Shown here: piece after piece, positions 10,500 to 17,720 of the stretch
Numbering within the stretch: position 1 is the stretch's first letter
Layout: every line of letters begins with the position of its first letter
NCBI GenBank assembly: GCA_023386635.1
Contig: JAEWJH010000057.1
Coordinates: 1 to 21,302 of the forward strand
Reading direction: 5' to 3'
Length of the DNA stretch: 21,302 bases
DNA from: Pseudomonadota bacterium
Lineage (GTDB): Bacteria; Pseudomonadota; Alphaproteobacteria; Rhizobiales; Xanthobacteraceae
Translations under genes and position numbers: made by a program
Notes under the pieces: generated by a model
The model's database searches: none
Told to the model about the DNA's origin: nothing
Seen by the model: only the letters and a program-made list of their open reading frames with translations

Positions 10500-11357
10500 G
10501 TGCGTTCCACGCGTCAAGCAGTGGCAGATAAATCGCGTCAGAAATCGAAGAAGACAACCTCCGGTTCCAGCCGGAGCGCCAAGAAACCCGCTGCGGCGAC
10601 GCGGCGGCCACCCCCTGCCGCTCGTGGGTCCGCCCGCGCCGCGGCGCCCGCCAAAGTTCCCGGCTCCAAGGCTGCCGCCCCCAAGGTCTCCGTACCGAAG
10701 GCGCCGGTTGCCAAGGCCGCCGGTCAAGGAGCAGTTCCCGGAATGCCGACGACGACCACCAAGAAGACCACGCAGCAGCGCCACGGTTTCAAGACCGGCG
10801 AATTCATCGTCTATCCGGCGCATGGCGTCGGCCAGATCATGGCGATCGAGGAGCAGGAGATCGCGGGCGCCAAGCTCGAACTGTTCGTCATCAGCTTCAT
10901 CAAGGACAAGATGACCCTGCGGGTCCCCACCGCCAAGATCGTCGCGGTCGGCATGCGCAAGCTCTCCGAGCCGGCGCTGGTCAAGAAGGCGCTGGAAACC
11001 CTCAAGGGCCGCGCCCGCATCAAGCGCACCATGTGGTCGCGCCGCGCGCAGGAATACGAAGCCAAGATCAACTCCGGCGACATCGTCGCCATCGCCGAGG
11101 TGGTGCGCGATCTGTTCCGCTCGGAAAGCCAGCCGGAGCAGTCCTACAGCGAACGCCAGCTTTATGAAGCGGCGCTCGACCGCCTGTCGCGGGAAGTCGC
11201 CGCGGTGCAGAAGGTGACCGAGACCGAGGCGATCAAGGAGATCGAAGCGGCGCTGGCCAAGGGCCCGCGGCGCGGACCGAAGCCGGCCGAGGCCGCCGCC
11301 GATGGCGAGGGCGAAGAGGGCGGCTCCGACGAGGAATCGGCGGACGAAGCGGCCTGA
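10500..11357 (+). CDS. carD: CarD-family transcriptional regulator
   Basis: 285 aa from GTG 10500. The CarD/CdnL/TRCF RNA-polymerase-interacting domain begins at FKTGEFIVYPAHGVGQI (about residue 97) and is followed by the helical DNA-contacting half through about residue 250; the family binds the RNA polymerase beta subunit and stabilises open complexes. The C-terminus is acidic and Ala-rich. The first ~95 residues are a Lys/Ala/Pro/Ser-rich low-complexity extension. Its start is uncertain: GTG 10500, GTG 10521 (reading M-A-D-K-S) or ATG 10743. Only ATG 10743 has a good ribosome site, AAGGAG at 10726-10731, giving a 204-residue protein of ordinary CarD size. GC-rich third positions in the extension suggest it is translated. 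A perfect terminator follows at 11383. Confidence 0.93.
   Translation: MRSTRQAVADKSRQKSKKTTSGSSRSAKKPAAATRRPPPAARGSARAAAPAKVPGSKAAAPKVSVPKAPVAKAAGQGAVPGMPTTTTKKTTQQRHGFKTGEFIVYPAHGVGQIMAIEEQEIAGAKLELFVISFIKDKMTLRVPTAKIVAVGMRKLSEPALVKKALETLKGRARIKRTMWSRRAQEYEAKINSGDIVAIAEVVRDLFRSESQPEQSYSERQLYEAALDRLSREVAAVQKVTETEAIKEIEAALAKGPRRGPKPAEAAADGEGEEGGSDEESADEAA
10726..10731 (+). promoter_or_regulatory. Internal ribosome site favouring a shorter CarD
   Basis: AAGGAG lies 11 nt before the in-frame ATG at 10743. It bears on whether CarD is 285, 278 or 204 residues, or made in two forms. Confidence 0.4.
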
Positions 11358-11382
11358 TCCGCTCCGATCCGACCCAGACGAC

Positions 11383-11411
11383 AAAAAGCCCGGCGTTCTG
11401 CCGGGCTTTTT
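11383..11411 (+). terminator. Strong bidirectional terminator after carD
   Basis: Perfect 12-bp inverted repeat AAAAAGCCCGGC (11383-11394) / GCCGGGCTTTTT (11400-11411) with a 5-nt loop. The A-run on one side and T-run on the other allow termination in both directions, isolating carD from ku. Confidence 0.95.
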
Positions 11412-11451
11412 CTTTGCCTGGACCGATCCGGGGCGTGGCCCATGACCGGAG

Positions 11452-11476
11452 GGAACCCGTTCTGCCGACAGCCGTT
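11452..11476 (+). promoter_or_regulatory. General-stress (EcfG/RpoE2-type) promoter of ku-ligD
   Basis: GGAAC (11452-11456), 16-bp spacer, CGTT (11473-11476). This matches the known GGAAC-N16/17-CGTT consensus of the alphaproteobacterial general stress sigma factor. It is the only such match noticed upstream of a gene here, lies 42 bp before the ku ATG and just after a strong terminator, so position and sequence agree. Confidence 0.75.
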
Positions 11477-11518
11477 CTCTTCGGTTAGTATCGCGTATCG
11501 CGTCACGAGAGGCATATC

Positions 11519-12418
11519 ATGGCCACGCGCGCCTACTGGTCGGGACGGATTCGGCTCGCGCTGGTGTCGATCCCGGTGGAAGTCGTCCCCGCCACCAAAT
11601 CGTCGCACCGCATCGCCTTCCATCAGGTGCATGAGCCGAGCGGCAAGCGCATCCGCTACGAAAAGGTCGTGCCCGGTATCGGGCCCGTCGATGCCGACGA
11701 TATCGTCAAAGGCTACGAGGTGGAGAAGGGCAAATATGTCCTGCTCTCCGACGAGGAGATCGACGAGGTCAAGCTCGAGGCGAAGAAGTCGGTCGACCTG
11801 GTGCAGTTCGTCGATCAGGACGACATTGATCCGATCTATTTCGAGCGGCCGTTCTTCGTGCTCCCAGCCGGCGACAGCGATGACGCCGACGAAGCCTATG
11901 CTGTGCTGCGCGACGCCTTGAAGAAGACACGCAAGATCGGCCTCGGCCAGATCGTCGTGCGCGGACAAAGCTCGATCGTGGCGATCAAGCCGTGCGGCCG
12001 CGGGCTGGTGATGGAAACGATCCGCTATGCCGACGAGGTCAAGAAAGCGGATTCCGCGTTTGACGACATTGCCGACAGCAAGCCCGACAAGGAACTGCTC
12101 GATCTCGGCGAGGAGCTGATCAAGAAAAAAGCCGGCAAGTTTCATCCGGAGCAATTCAAGGACGCCTACACCACCGCGCTGCGCGAACTGATCGAGGCCA
12201 AGGTCGAGAAGCGTGCGCCGAAGGCGATCGAAGAGGCGGCGCCGGCCTCCAACGTGATCAATCTGATGGATGCGCTGAAGCGTTCGGTGCGCGGCGACAG
12301 CGGGGCGAGCGGCAGCAAGGCGAAAGGCAAATCGCGCACGCGGAGCGCCTCGGCGCGCAAGAAACCCGCGAAGAAGGCGGCGAAGAAAGCCGGCAAATCG
12401 AAACGCAAGGCAGCCTGA
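11519..12418 (+). CDS. ku: Ku, DNA end-binding protein of bacterial NHEJ
   Basis: 299 aa. Bacterial Ku forms a homodimeric ring that threads onto double-strand DNA ends and recruits LigD. The N-terminus MATRAYWSGRIRLALVSIPVE is the family signature; the beta-barrel core runs to about residue 195 and includes the RIRYEKVV and YVLLSDEEI segments. The tail after about residue 255 is Lys/Arg/Ala/Ser-rich (KKPAKKAAKKAGKS), like the basic extensions of other Ku proteins that aid DNA binding. Start ATG 11519 has GAGAGG 6 nt upstream. The gene follows a stress-type promoter, and ligD begins 3 bp after its stop, so the two are almost certainly one operon. Confidence 0.97.
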   Translation: MATRAYWSGRIRLALVSIPVEVVPATKSSHRIAFHQVHEPSGKRIRYEKVVPGIGPVDADDIVKGYEVEKGKYVLLSDEEIDEVKLEAKKSVDLVQFVDQDDIDPIYFERPFFVLPAGDSDDADEAYAVLRDALKKTRKIGLGQIVVRGQSSIVAIKPCGRGLVMETIRYADEVKKADSAFDDIADSKPDKELLDLGEELIKKKAGKFHPEQFKDAYTTALRELIEAKVEKRAPKAIEEAAPASNVINLMDALKRSVRGDSGASGSKAKGKSRTRSASARKKPAKKAAKKAGKSKRKAA

Positions 12419-12421
12419 GCC

Positions 12422-13243
12422 ATGGCCAAGCGGACAGCCAAGCCAGCAACCAAGCGGACAGCAAAGAAACGCGCGTCAGCGAGAAGCAAAGCGAAGACGA
12501 CGAGCGCTGCCAAGCGCCGCGCGTCGTCGTCACAGGCCTCGGCAACCGATCCGCTCGGCCGCTACAAGGCCAAGCGCGATTTCAGGAAGACCGCGGAGCC
12601 GAGTGGCGCGCGCCGCCGCGCCAGCAAGGCCGGCAAGCTCTCCTATCTGATCCAGAAGCACGACGCCTCGCGGCTGCATTATGATTTCCGGCTGGAATGG
12701 AACGGCACGCTGCTGAGCTGGGCCGTGCCGAAAGGGCCAAGCGAAAATCCGGACGACAAGCGGCTCGCCGTGCACGTCGAGGATCATCCCGTCGATTACG
12801 GCGGGTTTGAGGGAACGATCCCGCAAGGCGAATATGGCGGCGGCACGGTGATGCTGTGGGACCGCGGGACCTGGGAGCCGCAAAAAGACGCCAATGGGGG
12901 CGTCGATGTCGACGAAGCATTGCGCAAGGGCAAGCTCGCTTTCATCCTTCACGGCGAGCGGCTGCACGGCAAATGGGCCCTGGTGCGGCTGCGCGCGCGC
13001 AGTCCGAAGGACAAGGACAACTGGCTGCTGATCAAGGAGCTCGACGATTACGTCAAGCGCACCGGAAAGCTTATCACCGAGCGTGAGATGACAAGCGTCG
13101 CCAGCGGCCGCAGCATGGACGAGATCGCCGAAGGAAAGCGTGTCTGGCATTCGAACCGCAAAGACCGCGCGGCCGCTTCGGACGAGCCGGACATTATCGC
13201 TGCGCCTGCGCACCGCCGATCGGCTCAAAAAAAAAGACAGTAG
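12422..13243 (+). CDS. ligD: LigD, N-terminal 3'-phosphoesterase part (frame broken at A9)
   Basis: 273 aa as read. The first ~40 residues are Lys/Ala/Arg/Ser-rich; the phosphoesterase (PE) domain follows at about 45-235. The expected PE active-site pattern is present: H80, H86, D88 and R90 in KHDASRLHYDFRLE, then H118 and H122 in HVEDHPVDYGG, and GEYGGGTVMLWD. PE domains trim 3' phosphates and ribonucleotides at break ends. In related bacteria LigD is usually one chain with PE, ligase and polymerase domains in that order. Here the frame ends at TAG 13241-13243, only 6 nt after an A9 run, and the ligase part continues in the -1 frame. Start ATG 12422 is 3 bp after the ku stop, suggesting coupled translation. 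It could be a genuine stand-alone PE protein, but no independent start serves the next part. Confidence 0.9.
   Translation: MAKRTAKPATKRTAKKRASARSKAKTTSAAKRRASSSQASATDPLGRYKAKRDFRKTAEPSGARRRASKAGKLSYLIQKHDASRLHYDFRLEWNGTLLSWAVPKGPSENPDDKRLAVHVEDHPVDYGGFEGTIPQGEYGGGTVMLWDRGTWEPQKDANGGVDVDEALRKGKLAFILHGERLHGKWALVRLRARSPKDKDNWLLIKELDDYVKRTGKLITEREMTSVASGRSMDEIAEGKRVWHSNRKDRAAASDEPDIIAAPAHRRSAQKKRQ
13227..13235 (+). other. A9 tract, slippage site splitting ligD
   Basis: Nine A residues in an otherwise GC-rich gene. In the upstream frame it contains A-AAA-AAA (13228-13234), a classical -1 slippery heptamer, with a stop 6 nt downstream. A shift of -1 (equivalent to one additional A) joins the PE domain to the ligase-polymerase frame without any other stop. 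Sequencing error, indel mutation, transcriptional slippage and ribosomal frameshifting all fit. Confidence 0.75.
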
Positions 13244-13326
13244 GGTCTGACGCGAGGCGTGCCGCCGCCGCCGTCGGAAATGGTGGCGGCAAACTGCCTG
13301 CTTTCGTCGCGCCGCAACTGGCGACC

Positions 13327-15180
13327 TTGGTGGATGAACCGCCGCAGGGCTCCGGCTGGCTTTACGAAATCAAATACGACGGCTATCGCGCGGTGACGTC
13401 GCTCGCCGGCGGTCGCGTCGCCATCCGCACGCGCAACGGTCTCGACTGGACCGAGAAATTCGCCGCGCTGGTGCCGGCCTTGCAGGCGCTGCCGTGTCGC
13501 GACGCTGTGCTCGACGGCGAAATCGCGGTGGCGGATGCGCAGGGCCATACCGATTTCGGTGCTCTGCAGGACGCTCTCTCCACCGGCTCCGGCAAACTGG
13601 TTTATTACCTGTTCGATCTGCTGGAGTTGGACGGTAAGAATCTGCGCGGTTTGCCGCTGCGCGAGCGCAAGGACAAACTGCGCGCGCTTATCGGTGCCGC
13701 CAAGGCGCCGCTTGTTTATTCCGACCACATCGAGAATGAGGGCGAGGCGATGTTCGCGCGCGCCTGCGCACTCAAGCTCGAAGGCATCATCGCCAAGCGC
13801 GCCGATGCGCCTTATCGCTCCGGCCGTACCAAAGGTTGGCTCAAGATCAAATGCGGCATGGAGCAGGAATTCGTCATCATCGGCTGGCGGGCCTCCGACA
13901 AGGCCGGGCGGCCGTTCTCGTCGTTGTTGTTGGCGGTGCATGATGGCGGCAAGCTGCGCTACGCCGGCCGCGTCGGCACCGGCTATACCGGCGCGCGGCT
14001 GGAACGACTCGCGGCGGAATTCAAGGCGTTGGCGCGCCCGTCGTCGCCCGTCGATGATGTGCCGCGCGCTATCGCCCGGCACGCGCATTTCGTCGAGCCG
14101 AAGCTTGTCGCCGAGATCGAGTTTCGCGGCTGGACGCGCGACGGACTGGTGCGGCAGGGCGCATTCAAGGGCCTGCGCGGCGACAAGCCGGCGCGTGAAG
14201 TTGTGCGGGAGAAGGAAATGCCGACCAAGAAAGCAGTGCGCAGCGTCGCGGCAAAGGCGAAGCAGGCGAAAAAGCGCAGCGCTCCGGTGTCAAAGCGCGC
14301 GACCGCCGACGGCGGCTCGGAGATGATCGAGGGCGTGCGCGTCACCCATCCGGATCGCGTATTGTTTGCCGATCACAATGTCACCAAACGCGCACTGATC
14401 GAGCACTACATCGCCGTCGCCGACCGCATGCTGCCGCATATCGTCGACCGGCCGATCAGTCTGGTGCGCTGTCCGCAGGGCAGCGGCAAGGCGTGTTTCT
14501 TCCAGAAGCATGCGTCGGATGGCTTTCCCGAGCAGTTCGAGAAAGTGCCGATCCGCGAGAAATCCGGCAAGCAGGATTATCTCTACATCACCGACCTGCA
14601 GGGCCTGATCGCGTCGGTGCAGGTCGGTGTGCTCGAACTGCACATCTGGCAATGCCATGTGGACGATGTGGAGAAGCCGGACCGGCTGGTGTTTGATTTC
14701 GATCCCGATGAAGGGCTCGACTTCGCGGCGGTGCGGAGCGCCGCGCGCGACATGCGCAGCCGCTTGAAAAAACTCGGGCTCGAATCCTTCCCGATGGTGA
14801 CAGGCGGCAAGGGCGTGCACGTGATCGCGCCGCTGACGCGCGGTCATAGCTGGGACCAGCACAAGGATTTCGCCGAGGCGATGGCGCGGCTGATGGAGGA
14901 GGAGGAGCCGGAGCGGTTCGTCGCCAATATGGCGAAGGCGAAACGCAAGGGCCGCATCTTCGTCGACTATCTGCGCAACCAGCGCGGCGCGACGGCGATC
15001 TGTCCGTTCTCGACGCGGTCGCGCAAGGGCGCCCATGTCGCGGTGCCGGTGTCGTGGACAGCGCTGACGCGGTTGCCGAATGCGCATCCCGCCGCAGTCG
15101 GCGAGATGGTGAAGACGTTGCGCGGCAAGGACCCGTGGCCGGGCTATTTCAAGCTGCGGCAGAAGCTGCCGGTGCTTTAA
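13327..15180 (+). CDS. ligD: LigD, ATP-dependent ligase and polymerase domains
   Basis: 617 aa from TTG 13327, but homologous-looking sequence in this frame extends back to the A9 tract at about 13237 (GSDARRAAAAVGN, then LPAFVAPQLATLVDEPP). That places TTG 13327 inside a conserved stretch with no ribosome site, so it is unlikely to be a true start. Ligase domain: adenylated lysine K16 in EIKYDGYR, FDLLELDG (96-103), EGIIAKR (152-158), WLKIKC (171-176). A Lys/Ala-rich linker (about 299-328) leads to the AEP-type polymerase domain with metal-binding D457-F-D459 and the TGGKGVH and FVDYLRNQRGATAICPFSTR segments. All catalytic motifs look intact, which argues against long-standing decay. Together with the PE part this makes a normal-length LigD of about 920 residues. 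Confidence 0.92.
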   Translation: MVDEPPQGSGWLYEIKYDGYRAVTSLAGGRVAIRTRNGLDWTEKFAALVPALQALPCRDAVLDGEIAVADAQGHTDFGALQDALSTGSGKLVYYLFDLLELDGKNLRGLPLRERKDKLRALIGAAKAPLVYSDHIENEGEAMFARACALKLEGIIAKRADAPYRSGRTKGWLKIKCGMEQEFVIIGWRASDKAGRPFSSLLLAVHDGGKLRYAGRVGTGYTGARLERLAAEFKALARPSSPVDDVPRAIARHAHFVEPKLVAEIEFRGWTRDGLVRQGAFKGLRGDKPAREVVREKEMPTKKAVRSVAAKAKQAKKRSAPVSKRATADGGSEMIEGVRVTHPDRVLFADHNVTKRALIEHYIAVADRMLPHIVDRPISLVRCPQGSGKACFFQKHASDGFPEQFEKVPIREKSGKQDYLYITDLQGLIASVQVGVLELHIWQCHVDDVEKPDRLVFDFDPDEGLDFAAVRSAARDMRSRLKKLGLESFPMVTGGKGVHVIAPLTRGHSWDQHKDFAEAMARLMEEEEPERFVANMAKAKRKGRIFVDYLRNQRGATAICPFSTRSRKGAHVAVPVSWTALTRLPNAHPAAVGEMVKTLRGKDPWPGYFKLRQKLPVL

Positions 15181-15230
15181 ACAGAACGAAGCCGACAGAT
15201 GTAGCGATCGGCACATTGCGTAATTCGGGC

Positions 15231-15316
15231 ATGTGCCCGGCCTTGTGCCGGGCATCCCGCTTAGGGGCGTTGTGCCACCCTTATCGGGATGGCCGGGACT
15301 TCGCCCGGCCATGACG
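15231..15316. repeat. Double-hairpin palindromic repeat, second copy
   Basis: Hairpins TGCCCGGC (15234-15241) / GCCGGGCA (15247-15254) and ATGGCCGGG (15289-15297) / CCCGGCCAT (15304-15312), ending in ATGAC. Same layout as the copies at 2985 and 21143. It lies between convergent ligD and the M48 protease gene and may serve as the only terminator-like structure there. Confidence 0.82.
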
Positions 15317-15364
15317 GAGATAGGATATTGCCGCCCATCCAGCAATTTCAGGCGCTGGCGGCGG

Positions 15365-16834
15365 CTACTCCACCACGATTTTCACCGGCTCGCCGGGCTT
15401 GAGCGCCTGACCTGGCTCGATGCCGTTGATCACGCGGAATCGGTCGACCTGATTGTGCAGCGCCATGCGCCGCGCCAGGCTTTCCACCGTGTCGCCGGCC
15501 TTCACCTTGACGATCTTGATCCGCAGCGGCCGCGTCTCGCGGATCTCCTTCAGGCTCATGCGGCGGAAAGTATGGATCGCTTCCTTGAAGCTGCGGTCGA
15601 TCTCCGGCGTCGTGTTCTTGGCGGCGAAGATGAAGCGATAGACGTCGCTGCCGAAGCGCACGACATAAAGCCGGAACCCCCACGGATCGCCCTTCGCCGT
15701 CGCAGTCGCCGCCGGGAAACCGTTGATGGTGACGGCCTCGACGCTGCGCTGGTCGATGTTCTCGATCCAGCCGGAGGCGAGATAGCTGGTCAGCGACTGC
15801 TCGACCGGTACCTGCACCACATCGAGGCGCATCGCCTGCGAGCCGCCGTCATTGAGGCCGAGCACGGCCTGTGCGGTGTTGTCGAGCGTGAAGCCCTGCG
15901 GCGCGGTGAAGGTGAAGCCGAGGCGCGCATGCAGGAAGCGGCGGCCGCGCACGAAGCCTTCGCTCGGGTCCTCGCCGTAGACCATGCCGTCGAGATCGCC
16001 GATATATTCGGCGCGCTCGCGCGCGCCGGCGCCCGGCGCCGTGAATTGCCGCGCATTGAGCTGCGCGTTGCGCACGCGTTCCGGCGTTGACGGATGCGAG
16101 GAGATGAAATCGAGCGAGCGCGGATCGGATGTACCGAGGGGTTTGAGGTTGGCGTTGCGCTCCATCGCCATCAGGAAGCGCGACGCGCCGAATGGGTCGA
16201 AGCCTGCCCGCGCGGCGATGCCGACGCCGATGCCGTCCGCCTCGAACTCCTGCGCGCGCGAAAAGCTCGCCAGCGCCAGCTTGGACTTCGCGAGCGCCAG
16301 CGCGCCGAGATTGGGGTCGCTGAGAACGTCGCTCACGACGGTGGAGACGATCGCCGCCTGCTTGGCCTGCTCTTCGCGGATTGCGGCGTGGCGGGCGATC
16401 ACATGCGCCATCTCGTGCGACAGCACCGAGGCGATTTCCGACGTGTCGTTGGCAAGCGCCAGCAGGCCGCGCGTTACGTAAATTTGCCCCGTCGGCAGCG
16501 CGAAAGCGTTCACTGCCGGCGAGTTGAGGATGGTGACGCGGTATTTGAGATCCGGCCGTTCCGATGCCGCCACCAGCCGGGCGACGGTGCGGTTCACCAG
16601 CGTTTCAAGCCTCGCGTCGTCGTATTCGCCGCCATAGGCCGCGAGGATGCGCGCGTGCTCCTTCTGAACGGCGGTGCTGGCTTCCGTCGCCTTCGGCGCC
16701 TGCGGCAGCGTCACCTGCCGCGACGTATCCGGGATCTGCGCGCACGACGCGAGCCACAGCGCCGCGAGCGCGACGAGAACGCCTCGGGCGCCGCGCGTCA
16801 TCCGTCCTGTCCTCGTGCGTCGCATCGTCATCAT
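15365..16834 (-). CDS. M48-family metalloprotease lipoprotein with LysM-like C-terminus
   Basis: 489 aa from ATG 16834. The N-terminus is basic (R5-R18), then hydrophobic, then lipobox L-A-S-C with the lipidated cysteine at C31, so a lipoprotein on the outer or inner membrane is expected. The zinc site is HEMAH (H140, E141, H144) with the downstream glutamate in EFEAD (E196 to D200). This matches the periplasmic BepA/YfgC-like M48 proteases that degrade or help assemble outer-membrane proteins. The last ~50 residues (IVKVKAGDTVESLARRM to the end) resemble a LysM peptidoglycan-binding repeat. The frame is open upstream to 17173 but that part is antisense-like Arg-rich sequence inside the next gene. 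The start overlaps the SNase stop in ATGA (16831-16834), so translation is coupled. Confidence 0.93.
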   Translation of the reverse strand: MMTMRRTRTGRMTRGARGVLVALAALWLASCAQIPDTSRQVTLPQAPKATEASTAVQKEHARILAAYGGEYDDARLETLVNRTVARLVAASERPDLKYRVTILNSPAVNAFALPTGQIYVTRGLLALANDTSEIASVLSHEMAHVIARHAAIREEQAKQAAIVSTVVSDVLSDPNLGALALAKSKLALASFSRAQEFEADGIGVGIAARAGFDPFGASRFLMAMERNANLKPLGTSDPRSLDFISSHPSTPERVRNAQLNARQFTAPGAGARERAEYIGDLDGMVYGEDPSEGFVRGRRFLHARLGFTFTAPQGFTLDNTAQAVLGLNDGGSQAMRLDVVQVPVEQSLTSYLASGWIENIDQRSVEAVTINGFPAATATAKGDPWGFRLYVVRFGSDVYRFIFAAKNTTPEIDRSFKEAIHTFRRMSLKEIRETRPLRIKIVKVKAGDTVESLARRMALHNQVDRFRVINGIEPGQALKPGEPVKIVVE

Positions 16835-17679
16835 GGGCGGGCCGCCGTCGTCGTGTCGGCGCGTTCGATCTGGTCGGGTGTGGCGGCTTCGATTATCGGG
16901 CCGGAGCGTTGTTCGATGAAGCCGCGCACGCGAATACGGCGGCCTTCGAGCGCGGTCAATGTCATGCCGGCGGCGGCAAACAGCCGCTGGTTGCGCTTGA
17001 GCACGATGGCGGTGAAATCGCGGGTCCAGCGGCGGCCGAAATTCAGATAGATGACGCCGCGGCTTTCGCGCACCGAAAGCACGGTTCCTTCGACCAGGGC
17101 GAAGCGTCCGCGCGCCTCGGTCACCGTGGCCGGCTGGTCGGCCTGCAGCGGCGCAAAGGCGGCCTCGGCCCACAGGCCGCGCCGCGCCAGCCGGGCGTTC
17201 CGTTCGGCGGCGGTCAGCGCCGCGTTGCAGTCCTGCGCCACCGGTCGGCCGGCGCGCCGCGCATAGCCGGCGGCGAGCATCGCCTCCTGCAGCGATGGTC
17301 CATCGGAATCGGCATAACCGTATGCAACGTTGCGGCCGTAGCGGTCGGTGGTGGCGCCGGCAAAGACGACCCGCCGTGCGGCGAGCAGGCCATCGAGCGC
17401 ACCGCGCGCGGTTTCCGCGCCCGGCTCATCGGCCTCCGGCACCGCGATGCCGGCGAGGCGGATCTCGCGGCCGTCATCGAGCGTGACGGTGCGCCCGTCG
17501 CGCACGGCGGCGACCGCCGCAACCGTGGTCGCGTCGTGCCGGCAGGGCGATGTCTGCGCCGCGGCGGAGATCGGCATTGCGAGATTCAAAAGTCCCCAAA
17601 AGCCCACGCCGGCGAGCAGCTCGAAATGGAGCGGGGCTGGCCAGCGGGCGCGGATCGAAGCGAGCGAATAAGGCCGCAT
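16831..17679 (-). CDS. Secreted SNase-like (thermonuclease-fold) protein
   Basis: 282 aa. An N-terminal hydrophobic stretch (about 19-41, ending in SAAAQ) suggests export. Residues about 55-170 fit the staphylococcal nuclease fold: R74 in IRLAGI and E82 in VPE correspond to catalytic R35 and E43, and DRYGR (112-116) corresponds to the R87 region. The two calcium-ligand aspartates D21 and D40 seem replaced by R63 and A79, so classical calcium-dependent nuclease activity is doubtful. The C-terminal ~110 residues (VEGTVLSVRESRGVIYLNFG and on) look like an added OB-type beta domain. ATG 17679 lacks a strong ribosome site. It lies 41 bp after the CFA synthase gene and overlaps the M48 gene, suggesting one operon. 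Confidence 0.83.
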   Translation of the reverse strand: MRPYSLASIRARWPAPLHFELLAGVGFWGLLNLAMPISAAAQTSPCRHDATTVAAVAAVRDGRTVTLDDGREIRLAGIAVPEADEPGAETARGALDGLLAARRVVFAGATTDRYGRNVAYGYADSDGPSLQEAMLAAGYARRAGRPVAQDCNAALTAAERNARLARRGLWAEAAFAPLQADQPATVTEARGRFALVEGTVLSVRESRGVIYLNFGRRWTRDFTAIVLKRNQRLFAAAGMTLTALEGRRIRVRGFIEQRSGPIIEAATPDQIERADTTTAARP

Positions 17680-17720
17680 TGCGGTAAGGGGTCCGATTCC
17701 GAACCCGATTTTAGCTGATT

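Noticed and set aside
12422..15180. ligD as an old decaying pseudogene
   Set aside because: Apart from the single frame break at A9, all catalytic motifs in the three domains look intact, and there are no further stops or shifts.
14290..15345. 351-codon minus-strand frame opposite the LigD polymerase domain
   Set aside because: Shadow of ligD; its first codons come from the palindromic repeat at 15231-15316.
16835..17173. Upstream extension of the M48 protease frame
   Set aside because: It lies within the SNase-like gene, is Arg/His-rich, and would bury the lipoprotein signal; ATG 16834 with the ATGA overlap is far better.
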